This document shows, in pieces, positions 52,901 through 63,000 of a DNA stretch of 64,000 nt. Position numbers and translations under genes: made by a program. Position 1 is the stretch's first letter. Every line of letters starts with the position of its first letter. The DNA comes from Eremophila alpestris peregrina (Eukaryota > Chordata > Aves > Passeriformes > Alaudidae), in assembly GCA_009792885.1 (NCBI GenBank), contig WMCF01000161.1:506283-570282 (forward strand). Direction: 5' to 3'. The notes beneath the pieces were generated by a model, which saw only the letters and a program-made list of their open reading frames with translations, searched no databases and was not told the DNA's origin.

Positions 52901-55900
52901 GTTTCAGTTCCAGTTCAGGTACACAGCCACCAAGAGCCTGAAAGGCCTCTGTCAGCCTTGCTGCTGTCACAACAGCCACTGAGTCCAGGCTGCATGGAAA
53001 GCTGAGCTAGACACAGGACACACACAGCACATGTTCACAAAGCTGACATACACATCACATCTCAGCCTGCCTTCTTTCAGAGCAGTTTCATCATACTGAA
53101 GTAAAAAAACCCATGAAGTCCTAACTGGGTTAAGTGAAATTGAAGCCTGCACACAGCTGATTTCACTGAAAACCTAAAACAGCATTTGCTGTCATGGGAC
53201 ATTTCAATTAAATTCAGACTCAACCCAAAAATGATCACACCCAAGAATTTTCCAAGCTGAACAAACCTGACATTTCCCTTGACCCTGCAACTGCTCATTT
53301 CTTGGCCTCTTCAGAGAATCATAGAATGGTTTGGGTTGGAAGAGATCTTCGAGATCACCTAATTTCAACTCCCTGCCATGGACAGCAACACCTTCTACCA
53401 GATCAAGTTGCTCAGAGCCCCATCCAGCCAAGTCTTGAACATCTCCAGGGATGGAGAGTCCACAGCTTCTCTAGGCAACGTGTTCCAGTTGCCTTCTCCA
53501 GGCTGAACAACCCCAACTATCTCAGCTCTCATTCTGAAGCTCTGAGCAGCAGAAAAACAGGCCAATCCACCAGCTTTAGGGTGAGCTACAGAAAGCCCCT
53601 TCCCCTGCCCTTGGGAAGGGCTGCCAGCTCACAGGGGTTAACCTGCTCTTTTCCTGTGGGTGGCCTGGGAGAATAGGATTGAAGCAGGGAATAAGTAAGC
53701 TCTGCTCTCCGGTGAGTGTCAAAGCTTCCCAGCTGCCCTGGCTCCTGCAAAAGCTTCTGGCAGAACCACATCAGAGTGCATTGTCTCATTTCCAGCCCTG
53801 ATGAGGCTGGAGCCAGTTTAACCTGTTCTCAGGGCAGAAGGCTTTCTTGACCTCCATCTGACTCATTTCCAGAGAGCCTTTATACAGCCCTCTATCTCAA
53901 GCTTCATTTTCACTGGGTTAACAATTATAATCCTTTTTCCACCCCAAAGTCTGTGATGTCAAAGTAGCCCTTCTGGCCCGATTCCTTCTTTTCCCCACCT
54001 GGCAGCTTTGTTAAGGGATGGAAAGCTCAGTCAAAGAAGGCTGATTTGGTGGTTCCCCATTATCCACATCAATTCCTCCTCCACAAGACTCCTTTCTATT
54101 TCTAGGAACACTGTTATAATGGGCATTTTCAAGATAGACAGGTGACCTGGTAGAAATGAGCTCATATCAAGAGATCAGGCTATATCCTGTTCAAATCATA
54201 ATAGCCTCATCAGTATCAAAGGCATATTTTTTAAGAGCATACAGATGATGCTTGGTCTGCACAGGAAGGACGCAGCTCCATGTTAAACCATGTATTTTCC
54301 ACCTTTCCCCTCCAAACAAGCTGCGGGACATATGGAGATGCAGTTCCCTTTTGAAAGGTCAGCATCCTGACTCATGGCATTATCTCCACCAGATAACCTT
54401 CCAGTATGGGCCAGTACTGCTTACTGCATCAGGTTCTGCTGAATCACAACATATCCTGCCAATACAGTCACTTACATTCTCAGTTCTGCTGCTGCTAAGG
54501 CAATAGCTCTTCCAGGAATAAATTTTAACTGTAGGAATAACTCAGTTCTTTCCGTAGTACTCAAGTACTTTCAGGAACTTTCTGGCTACACATCATTCTT
54601 AGCAGTACATAAAAGTTCTGAGAAATACCAAACCAAAACACTGTTCAAGGAGGAACCTGTTCACAGCACTGTCATTTTACGTTTTGTCTATGGAACAGAT
54701 TTGGGAGTGCAGAGGGAGCAGCAAATACATTTACACAATCGCTTCTGACCGGACTTGGATCACTGCATTCAATTAATTAAAATGTCCACAAACAGTTCAA
54801 CCACTTATCACACAGAACAAGAGTATATCTGGCTAATGGTCTCAGTCATACACACCAGCAGAAAAAAATAAGTTTTCATCTTTCAAATTTTCTCAAAGGG
54901 ATAATCAAAAGCTGGAATAACACTTTGGTTCTCAGAAAGAGAATGTAACACTCCCTTCAGAAAGCTCTTGCTACAGAAATCCTGCAGTTATGGGTTCAAG
55001 CTAGACTGTGTCAAAGCCTGAGCCACAGCACAAATCATGAGGACACAGGTTATTGAAACAGGCCTTTGTAATGCCCAAAAGCTTGCAACACCCCCCTGTA
55101 CTGCATTATCATTTGACATTTTGCTATGCAAAGGAGGCAGTGCAATCTTCCCAAAGCAGAGAAATTGCAGGGTCATGTAAATTAAGTCAGTTTCTACTGC
55201 TCAGATGCATTTATCAACCCTGTCCAGAAAAGCACATTCCTTCTTCCTAAGTGGTCTGACCTTTGCCCCTCAGGTCCATCTGACTCCACAAAGGTGCAGC
55301 AGCCCACCTGGGCGATGGGGGAACAGTGGCCAAGAGAAAGCCTGCAGAGGACAGTTCCCTTTGCCCTCTACCCGTGCCCTCCCAGGAGATGGGAGCGCTG
55401 CCATGAGCCTGGCACCGCCGTGGCACCGTGTACAAAGGTTGCACACAGCATTGCAGGGGACAGCTGACTTGTGCTCCGCAAGTCAGTGGCTGAGGCCATT
55501 TCTCATTCCATGCCAGGCTCCTCAGGGGATTTGAGCACACTTAATAAAATAGGCAATGATGAGAGCAGCTCTCCCTCTTGATCAGGAGAGTTTGGGCATT
55601 CCTAAGGACCCACACCTACCAGATGACACAGCAAACAAGTTTTAAGTTCTCTGTCAGCTTTCTTCTTACCTCAATCTATCATATTTCCAAAAACTATACA
55701 TGTTCCAGCAACCAAGGAGCAAGAAATGAGAATTTTTTACTTAACATCTAATTCTTTCACGTATTCTCAGGCACCTGAATTAAAGGCACTACCATCAATG
55801 CCAGAATCTCAACTTTGATCAAGTGAAAAGCTTGTTTATGTCCAGGCTGGGAAATAAAAGTGACACCACCTGCAGTAATGTGAATAATTCCCCTTCCTTC

Positions 55901-58900
55901 CTGCTAGTCAGGAATATGTGCCATCCATTGCTGCTTCAGTTGGTTCCTATGCTGAAGGACAACATTATGCTACAAAGAGCTACAACAATGTGAGCCAATC
56001 CATCCCACAGAGGGGAAAACATGCTTGTGTATTAGAGATCAAAGCATGAAACAGTTGTAAGCCATAGCCTCCCTTCTACTCAGGAAATGAGCAAAAAGCA
56101 GACTGCCAAGTCTTGTGGATCTCTCAGCAACACTGGCACAAATCTAAGCAGCTTCTCCCACCTGGTGCTGAGCTGGCAGTCTCTTGGTCACCAAGTCACC
56201 CAAGGACCCTGGTGCAGACCTGTGTTTTTAGTAGGGATTCTTCTAGCAGCCTTGGGGAATAAGTATAAAACAGTAGGCTCCTGAACAGATTAAAAATAGT
56301 TCTACAGGGGGACTACCCACCGGACTGAAAATGTAAAGTTAGAAAACAGCATGATCCCAGAATTACAAACATCACCACAAGTCTGATTTTGAAACTTTAG
56401 TATCCTAAATGCTGACAAGAAAGTAGCTTGGATGCTTTCATTACACAATACAGAATCTGATTTACTTTACTAGGCAAGGAAAACACCAACTCCTTATCCT
56501 CCTAGGAAAGGCCTCTGATTTATCAGCACCTTAAAAAAAAAAAAAATCAAAAGTGGCCAAAAGATCAATTTCACTTATGCATCACTAAGCAACTACTACA
56601 CACAGAGGACCTATGCAGTATTTGAGAAGGATAGTTGTCTATTTGGCAACTGTCTTATCTGGAGTTAGGAAAGGCTTTTGATATCTCTTGTAAATGTGTG
56701 AATTTTGCCTCTGAGGTTCTGACTATCTCCAAAGCCAAGCCTGACGTTATTTCATGAAAGCCCCTCCAGACATCCTCTGCTGGGATCAAAAGACAAACTA
56801 TCAGGAACACCTCAGAGTGTTGCCCTATTTCCCTAAGAAATGGGGCTTAGCCTTTCACCTCATTTACCATCTTTACCTCACCTCTGACTTAATGTTTGAC
56901 GATTTTTCAGGAGAGAGAGATGACTGAATTCTGCAATCACATGGAGACAGAGCACTGGTGTTCCTCTTGTAAAGGCACCACTGCATCAGAGCCAAACATT
57001 TCTGTGCTAGTTTAGGTGAGCACTCCTTGGAATCTCTCCAAACCTCAACAACAACAGGAAGATTGCAGAGCACATCCCACACAAAGCCACCTTGTTTAAC
57101 ACAGCAAAATCTGCATGCCAGTTGTTGGGTTGTTTTGTGTGAGGCAAGAACACCACCACCACCAAGAGGAGCAATCATTTCCGAGTCAGGGCAAAAGGTC
57201 CTCTCTCATCTCCCGTGCACTTCTCGTTCTGATGGGACACCCTTGGTACTGCCTCCAAGGAGCTTCCCAAATTCTTCTACACAAAGGAGTTGCATAGCAA
57301 GTCCTTCCTGGTGGACAGGTATCCAGTGAGCAATTAAGAGCCCGGCTTTACAGGACCGCAATGGTATCAGCAAAAGGAATGTCAAGCAGCTTCTTTTATA
57401 GCAGCTTTACAAACTCTCATGTCAAGGCAAGCTCTGAATACAGCTGCTGTCATTTTTTTTAACAGCATTTGCTTATTAACAGTGTTCAGATGCTGCAAAA
57501 TTGAGAGCAGTTTCAGACAAGAGCTGTTGATCTGTAATATGGTGCATTAATTACTGATGCAACCACAGCAGAGGACAACCCCCAGCTCTGCCAAACTTAC
57601 TGATGTGCAAGGACTCCTAATTTTTAAATCTGTGATAAACATACATAAAGGCCTTCAAAGGACTGGGGTCTATGCTAATACAGGCCAGGGACTTACTTCC
57701 AAGATTCTGCACAACATTTGCTAAAATACTATTCCAGAAGTCAGCGTGAGCTCTGTAAACAAGGGTGCATCACTCACATCAGGCATGTCTCCAAGACATG
57801 CTTCTCATTACCATCTGAGCCGGCAGCTTTCAGAGCTCTCGGATTCTCCTCTGCCCAGCAGTCCTTGAAGGATACCAATTACACAGACAGAGGCCTTCAT
57901 TGACTCTCTGCAATGACATTAGTCAGCAAAGCTTGCTGCCCAGGCCAGTGAGTTACACAAGCAGCAGTCAAAGCCCACAGTGATTCATCTATTTATCAGC
58001 CCAAGTCCTCTCCTTCTCCCTTCCCCATTTTCCCAGCCGGCACCACGCACAGTCCTGATGGTGACTCATGGGAAGGAGCTGCAGCCTGGCATACCCAGGA
58101 CAAGAGGAACAGTCCATCCCTCCTGTCCTGCACAGCCACCACCTCCATGGCCAGAGGCACTGACAGGTTCTTTTTTCTTCACATCTATGTCCACCCATAT
58201 TGCCAAGGTCATCTGCAACGCAAGGAACCCGGGCTTAACCCCCAGCTACAGAACTACACTACACTCTTGTCTGGCAAAAATACATTCCCTACAGGCAGCA
58301 TTATAAGGTATCAGGAATTCCTTCTGTTACAAGGGGCTGCTGTTAAACCCCGATGGATCAGTTACAGGACATAAAGAACACCTACAAGTGCAGCATCTGC
58401 TGTGCATTACAGCCAGCAAAAGCAGCCACACAAGAAGCACTCTCTCTGCTCACTGCAAGCCCCCACAAAAAGCCTCAAGAGATCGGGGAGTGCACTAAAA
58501 GTGCTTGCAGTCATCAACAAACCATTTGTCCAGAAATAGACAATAATGTGATGTTAGTTAATAACCAGGTTGTTTCCTGACACAAATATGACCTAAAGAC
58601 CTCACTTCCCTCAGGCTTTCTTGTTTCTTAATATTTCACAAGTATTATGCACTGCACAGTTTAAAAAACACAAGAAATTTTTCCCATAAGAAAGGGCAAG
58701 CAGGGCAGTCTGCACAAAGTGTTGCTTACAATTCTACTGCCTCAGGCAGCAAGGCACACCCCAAAAAAAATCTCAACAAACTGGAAAAATACCCCTAAGT
58801 ATTTAACAAGGTGAGCTGCAATCCATCAAGGAGAGATCATAATCTTGGGGGTATATATGTATATACATAGACACACAGTCCAAACCAGTCCTTCAGATTT

Positions 58901-61900
58901 TCTACTATCTGAGGGAAAGAGAGAAACTGATCTTCTGTGACAGTGGCTGCTCTATGGGCCTCAACAAAAGACAAAGGACTTGCTGAAAGGCTGGATTCTC
59001 CAGTGCTTGGCAAGACAGCTCCAGTGGCATGTTTGCAGGGGCCTCAACAACCCCAAATCATATTAAGAGCTCACAAGAGGCAATGGATTAAGACAGAGCA
59101 AAAATGAGACCAAGAGGTAAAGATGCACTAAATTTAAAATTGGAAGCTATCTGCTGATGTTGACAAAACAAACAGGGAGCAATGCAGGATGCTGTAATGA
59201 CTGCAAGAGACAATTCCCAGCATTTCAGCAGCAGGGAATATTTCTGTGGCAACTGACTTGACAAGCATCAGGACAACTGGTGGCTAGTCCAGACTATCTC
59301 CTTGTAGAGACAAACAGCTCCTGGAGATGTTTCTGCAGCAGTATTCCCACATTTTAAAAAACTATACTAACGTGGTGCCAGAAGTCCTTCTATTAATACC
59401 AGAGGAAAGCCACAGGCAAAAAGGAGCAATCTCCTATAAGTTTGCCGAGTTTGGTAAGGTAATTCAGAAGCAAGCTAATGCACTTCCAGGAATGCCCACA
59501 TGATGTAGGCATTCCTACAGGCTTTCAGATGGCAAGTGGTCTGCCTGCTGTACTTCTGTAGCACAACTTTCTACACATTTTCCTTTAGCACATGGAAAAT
59601 AAATGCAAACACATAGGAAAAGATATATCCATATAAAGCTGGTAATCCCTAGTGCAGTACTTCAGGGTCAGATGCAACCCAACAGAAGCACATCCTCATC
59701 TGTACATGCTGCATTTTGCTTAGCAGCATGTGCTTGCTGAGGCAGCTGAGCAGAGAGAAAAATCCATTGTGCACCAACTGATGTCCCTTGTCAGAAATGT
59801 CAGATGGTCAAAGTACAAAAACACTTTGTTCCTAAAAGGAGCTCTCCCCTCCCTTTTTTTTGGATCATGCTTGCAGCACTGAGAACAAGCTTCTGCCCTC
59901 CTGAAACAAGCAGAAAAAGAATTTTTTTTTAATTGGCAGGAGAAAAAAATCAAGCACAAGCCCCCCATCATCTTCAACTTGCTGCATCCCACAGCCTGCA
60001 CAGCAACTGAACACCACAGACTTATTCTTGGATGTCTTGTTTTATCTGACATGACCTCAAGGGACATCACAGCAAACTGTAGAACTATCCCTAAACAGAC
60101 TTGGACTCTCAAAATAGATTGATTCTAATAGAGCAGACATAGTCACCTGACAACACAGGCCATGTAGGAAACAAACCACAGTCACTGTGTCCTTCCACTA
60201 TGCCAAGACACAGGATACAGGCAAAGCCAGGGAGCAACTGGGTAACAGCTGGGATGCACCAACAGCCACCACTTTGCAGACTCTTCCTGTAATCTGGCCC
60301 ATTACAGAGGCAACAAAAGCAGCAGCAGCATCCTGACTGGACACTCTGCAGGGGCAAGAGCCCACCCTCCTCCTAGGAAAGAGGGGAAAAGGCCTGGGGA
60401 GATCCAGGGCTGGGAGCGGAAGAGGAAGCTTAAGGACGCTATTAAGTTAACACTGCTGAAAAAGGCCTCAGCCATCAGAGACTGCAGCACCCTGTGACTT
60501 CAAACATCTCTTCTCGGGAGAAAACATGCACACTCAATTCAACATCCCAGGAAGTCTCAGACCCAGCTAGGAGCACGTTTCACTGTTAACACGATGGTTA
60601 TTAATAACGATCCCTTATAAGAGGAAATACACCTTTCTAAATTATTTAATAACCTACTTCTTAAAAGTTTGATACGCAAGGATACAGTACTTTTCCCAAT
60701 ATTACTCTGATTAATAGCCACAGTTTAGATATTACACATCTTCAAGTGCTCCTGCAGGAGCTGCTTGGACGTGGTTGCAAACAATCAGCCTCTGTCTTGG
60801 CTGGCTAACCAAGACAGACCTGTGAGCCAAGGAAGAGGAGACATCCCACAACAAACCACTTCCTTTCGGGGAGTATCCCCATGCAAGTACTCTGAGGACA
60901 AAGAACTCACAGGCAAAGCAAGGCCAACTCGAGATAAGCAGAATACCTGGGTGGATTGAGCTTCCTCACTCTCCCACAGCAAGACCAACTTAGCTGACTC
61001 TTCTCAAAACATGTTCCAATTTTTCATCGCCTTTTCTTTTATATAAACATTATTTTACATCATATCTATGTCCAATATAATTCTGCATTAATATAATTTT
61101 AATATATTGAGCGACATGCAACTCCAGAAAGTATTTAATGCAAAAGTAATGGTAACTCCCAAGATAAGTCGTTATTTCCTCCCTTGGGCAACAGGAGAGG
61201 TTTCACAATTAACCATCGTCGATCAATGCGCCACTTCTCCGTAATTTTGCCCAAAACATTTTGAGTCACCTCTTGTTGCAACATTCGACGACACTAAAAA
61301 ATTATCTAGGAATAAAGAATGCAAATTGTGGTTATTCACAGGTAAGTTATCCAAACAAGACTATCTCACTAGGCCATCTGGATTGCTCCCTCAGGCCTGG
61401 GTGATCTTTACCGCCTCAGCCTCTGCTATTCAAATCCTTTTTTCCACGAACAACAGCATCTTCTCTCGTCAACAGTTATCCTCATATTATTCACAGTCCC
61501 AGAAAGTACTTCGAGCAGATTCATTCTCACTCAAAAGCCTTGAAACATTTTGACTTAGGATGCATTTAATAAATGCTGATTTAATAGGTGGAAATTTTTT
61601 AGCCAGGCACTGAAGTACATGAACAAGGCTCGCCTGAAAACCTCGAAGAACAAGATGAAATTCAACAAAATCTACTTTCCATGGTCACATACTGATGTAT
61701 ATTGCGTGGCCACTGACTGTGCTGCGAGTCATTTCACTTCTCTCCTCACAGCTGTTTCCTTGGTTTGGGTGCCCCCCCTCCTTGGAAAAAGCGTAGTAAA
61801 TATTTAAATCTGATCATGTCCAGCAACGATTTAAAAACACTCTTCCTCACCACTACCACGAGCTTCAGAGGGAGGGTTTTCACACACATACTAAATATGC

Positions 61901-62649
61901 TCCCATACAGAAAGCAGTTCCTCTGCGAGAAACTGGCTACCCCTGAGAATTTAGGGGCAGATGGCAACTGAGGTGCTGGACAGGCTCAGCCTGGATGGGA
62001 GCCGGCGTCTGTGAGCATCAGCACTCCCGGCACTGCCCGTCGCAGACCTTTACACCCTCGGCGAGCACCACCCGGCATCATCTCCCCCGGGTGGAGCGCA
62101 GCTACCACCGAGCAGCGACAGCCTCGCCCAGGCCATGGTACAGCCTTAGGTAACAAGGTTTATTGCGCTCTCCTGCGGGTCCAGGGAGAGCACTCCAGAG
62201 CCTACACAACCACGAAATCCACACGGATCTCCAGTTTTCCCCGAGGGCTTTAAGCCCGAAGGTACAGCCGGGCAGAGCCGATGCCAGGCAGGACGTGACC
62301 CACCCGTTCCCATCCACCGGAGGAGCCAAATGGGACCGGAGCGGAGAGGGGCTCCTCGGGGATACCCAGCCCCACACAGCCCCGGCCGCAGGGGGCTGTG
62401 CCCGGCCCGCCGGCTCCCCTCAGCCCGGGGGAATCGAGCGGCGCAGCCCCGCGGGGAGCACAGCGCTCCCGGGAAGGACACCCCCTTCCCCCCGGAGCTC
62501 CCGCCTACCTCCAGCGTCTTCACCAGCACCCACATATAGGCCTCGGAGATGCCCAGCGAGATGCCCAGCGCCGAGGGCAGCACGATGAGGCCGAGCACCA
62601 CGGCCACCCACAGGGCGCCCAGCTGCCCCACGGCCCACACGACCTCCAT
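40806..62649 (-). CDS. GPAT3: Glycerol-3-phosphate acyltransferase 3 (GPAT3), complete 12-exon coding region
   Basis: GPAT3 is an endoplasmic-reticulum membrane enzyme that transfers an acyl group from acyl-CoA to glycerol-3-phosphate, giving lysophosphatidic acid for triacylglycerol and phospholipid synthesis. Exons in transcript order: 62649-62509, 52616-52544, 46756-46486, 46017-45943, 45443-45354, 45162-45069, 44716-44601, 43482-43427, 42953-42868, 42441-42313, 41848-41769, 40932-40806. All introns are GT/AG and phases agree, giving 1338 nt (445 aa plus stop). Visible features: hydrophobic segments at about 10-33 and 145-182, HX4D motif HTSPID at 231-236, GLMGIIQR at 255-262, FPEGTCIN at 303-310, and YPVAIK at 329-334. 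Motif wording (EAIVEDEVTQRFSSEEL; DGGLKRAKVKD; NYSKM) fits GPAT3 rather than its paralogue GPAT4. The product is about 11 residues longer than human GPAT3 (434 aa, from memory). Exon 3 has an alternative in-frame acceptor. Paralogue assignment is by remembered family sequence, not a search. Confidence 0.97.
41769..41848 (-). CDS. GPAT3: GPAT3 coding exon 11 (residues 378-404)
   Basis: Encodes EDEDAVQFANRVRSAIARQG followed by GLTELP, with the Trp codon split TG|G at the donor CCCTG|GTGAGC. The acceptor is CTTGAAG|GAAGAT, a non-CAG site supported by exact length match to the family. Confidence 0.94.
42313..42441 (-). CDS. GPAT3: GPAT3 coding exon 10 (residues 335-377)
   Basis: Encodes YDPQFGDAFWNSSKYNIVSY, then LLRIMTSWAIVCNVWYLPPM and VRQ. 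Acceptor CATTGCAG|TATGAT; donor AGACAG|GTAATC, phase 0. The last residues differ slightly from the human TRE but keep the same length to the next exon. Confidence 0.95.
42868..42953 (-). CDS. GPAT3: GPAT3 coding exon 9, motif IV (residues 306-334)
   Basis: Encodes TCINNTSVMMFKKGSFEIGG followed by TIYPVAIK, covering the end of motif III and the PVAIK motif IV. Acceptor GGACAG|GC; donor AAA|GTAAGT is a consensus site at phase 0. Confidence 0.96.
43427..43482 (-). CDS. GPAT3: GPAT3 coding exon 8, acyltransferase motif III (residues 287-306)
   Basis: A 56-nt exon encoding RLREHVTDKSKLPILIFPEG, containing the FPEG core of motif III. Acceptor TTCCACAG|A follows a clear pyrimidine tract. Donor GAAG|GTAAGA splits Gly306 at phase 1. 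Confidence 0.95.
44601..44716 (-). CDS. GPAT3: GPAT3 coding exon 7, substrate-binding motif region (residues 249-287)
   Basis: Encodes VGQVHGGLMGIIQRATVKAC then PHVWFERSEIKDRHLVTK. The GLMGIIQR string (255-262) corresponds to acyltransferase motif II, implicated in glycerol-3-phosphate binding in this family. Acceptor TTGCAG|GTGGGC; donor AAAAAG|GTGAGG, phase 2. Confidence 0.96.
45069..45162 (-). CDS. GPAT3: GPAT3 coding exon 6 with catalytic HX4D motif (residues 217-248)
   Basis: Encodes RPQKGGICVANHTSPID and on to GCYAM. His231 and Asp236 form the HX4D catalytic dyad (motif I) of glycerolipid acyltransferases, and both are intact. Acceptor TTGCAG|G; donor ATG|GTATGA at a phase 0 boundary. 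Confidence 0.96.
45354..45443 (-). CDS. GPAT3: GPAT3 coding exon 5 (residues 187-217)
   Basis: Acceptor TTTCAG|T completes Ser187. The exon encodes LKNYLSEVVHLTCSRILVRALSG followed by TIHYHN, leading into the catalytic domain, and ends phase 2 at AATAA|GTGAGT. Confidence 0.95.
45943..46017 (-). CDS. GPAT3: GPAT3 coding exon 4 (residues 162-187)
   Basis: Acceptor CTGTAG|C completes an Arg codon across the junction. The exon encodes VTLAAIGITSMIVGTTLVGQLPNS, the second half of the central hydrophobic membrane region, and ends phase 2 at AGCAG|GTAGGT. The GTTLVGQLP string is characteristic of GPAT3 and GPAT4. Confidence 0.95.
46486..46756 (-). CDS. GPAT3: GPAT3 coding exon 3 (residues 72-162)
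   Basis: The largest coding exon. It encodes GIIERDKTPMEKEI, the conserved FYFCRKGFEAIVEDEVTQRF region and the start of the central hydrophobic domain (VVWVIGVIVRYCFLLPL). It ends phase 2 at CTACG|GTGAG. The chosen acceptor is TTCCCAAG|G at 46757/46756, which restores the NGII junction seen in the family. A second acceptor, TTCTCAG|G at 46781/46780, would add exactly 24 nt (eight codons, GYPFPSQG) in frame. Confidence 0.93.
46757..52543 (-). other. GPAT3: GPAT3 intron 2 (5.8 kb)
   Basis: Contains a plus-strand solo LTR (51857-52407) close to exon 2, and A-tracts at 47780-47797 and 48909-48927, with T-rich sequence at 49554-49576. No coding sequence was recognised in the remainder. Confidence 0.85.
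51857..52407 (+). mobile_element. Solo LTR of an avian endogenous retrovirus (ERVL-like)
   Basis: Starts TGTGCTGGTTTTCACTGGGG and carries hallmark stretches of a common avian LTR family: CTGGTATGGGGCTGTGTTTTGG, GACCCAAAGTGACCAAAGGG, CATCATGCTCAGGATATGAA, AACTGTCTTTATTTCAACCC, and a C/T-rich segment with CACTGGGGCAGTGAGTGAGC near the 3' end. No retroviral gene remnants flank it, so it is a solo LTR. Assignment comes from remembered avian LTR consensus; the exact family and the 3' boundary (within about 20 bp) are uncertain. Orientation is opposite to GPAT3. Confidence 0.7.
52544..52616 (-). CDS. GPAT3: GPAT3 coding exon 2 (residues 48-71 plus first base of codon 72)
   Basis: The exon starts after TTCAACAG with the conserved WATIR and continues as a short basic, proline-rich linker (LQKGAKKPQPPLPRTPTAN). 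It ends phase 1 at the donor AATG|GTGAGAG. This is the least conserved part of the protein: only WATIR and KG match the human protein closely, and the segment is two residues longer. It is too short to stand out as an ORF and was placed from reading-frame continuity between exons 1 and 3. Confidence 0.9.
52617..62508 (-). other. GPAT3: GPAT3 intron 1 (9.9 kb)
   Basis: Large first intron. Contains a minus-strand CR1 fragment at 53313-53531, an A-tract near 56532-56545 and a short TA-rich palindromic patch near 58850-58870. The part nearest exon 1 (62.0-62.5 kb) is still CpG-rich. No coding exon or RNA gene was recognised in the rest; short ORFs here look like chance. Confidence 0.85.
53313..53531 (-). 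mobile_element. CR1 LINE 3' fragment in GPAT3 intron 1
   Basis: Reads in reverse as the CR1 3' end: on the plus strand it begins AGAATCATAGAATGGTTTGG and GTTGGAAGAGATCTTCGAGA, then continues through the reversed 'gccatggacagcaacacc' and 'ggctgaacaacccc' blocks. 5'-truncated (about 220 bp), same orientation as GPAT3. CR1 is the dominant retrotransposon of birds. Confidence 0.88.
62509..62649 (-). CDS. GPAT3: GPAT3 coding exon 1 (residues 1-47)
   Basis: The ATG at 62649 sits in the context CCCACCATGG, a near-perfect Kozak site. The exon encodes an N-terminal membrane segment (hydrophobic run at about residues 10-33, including LPSALGISLGISEAYM) and ends in VKTLE followed by the donor GAG|GTAGG. 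Length (47 codons) and ending match the first coding exon of human GPAT3. It lies wholly inside a CpG island. Confidence 0.96.
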
Positions 62650-63000
62650 GGTGGGCAGGGCAGGGTTGGGCAGGGCCGCGACGCCAGCGCCGGCAGCAAG
62701 AACCGCGCGGCGCCGCCTCCCGCCGGCCCTAAAGGCCCGCGGCCGCCCCGCTCCGCCCCCGGCCCGCCCCGCTCCGCCCCGCCCCGGGGACCCGGCCGCC
62801 GCTCCAGAAGGGCCGGGCCGGTGCGGGCTCGGAAGGCGCCGTGCCTCGGGAAGGGACGCCCGCGGGGCGGGAAGCAGCGCCCAGCGGAGGCTCCCGGTGT
62901 GGGAGCAAACGGCTCCGGCGGGCGCGGGCGGGAGCGCGGCGGCACTGCCGGGGCCAGCCGGCGCCTCGAGGCTGCACAGCCGTAGGGAGCCTGAAACGAA
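62650..63000 (-). promoter_or_regulatory. GPAT3: GPAT3 CpG-island promoter and 5'UTR
   Basis: The sequence directly upstream of the ATG is extremely GC- and CpG-rich. Clustered GC boxes (CCGCCC on this strand) lie at about 62742-62760 and 62764-62786, roughly 95-140 bp upstream of the ATG. No TATA box is seen in the expected position, so this looks like a TATA-less, Sp1-type dispersed promoter. The island extends down through exon 1 to about 62.0 kb. The exact transcription start is inferred, probably within about 100 bp upstream of the ATG. A further upstream non-coding exon cannot be excluded. Confidence 0.75.

Noticed and set aside
40806..62649. Assignment of the gene to the paralogue GPAT4 (AGPAT6)
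   Set aside because: GPAT4 shares the motifs, but the diagnostic segments here (EAIVEDEVTQRF, TRTNVNF, KRAKVKD, QQKNYSKM) follow GPAT3; the GPAT4 equivalents as remembered differ.
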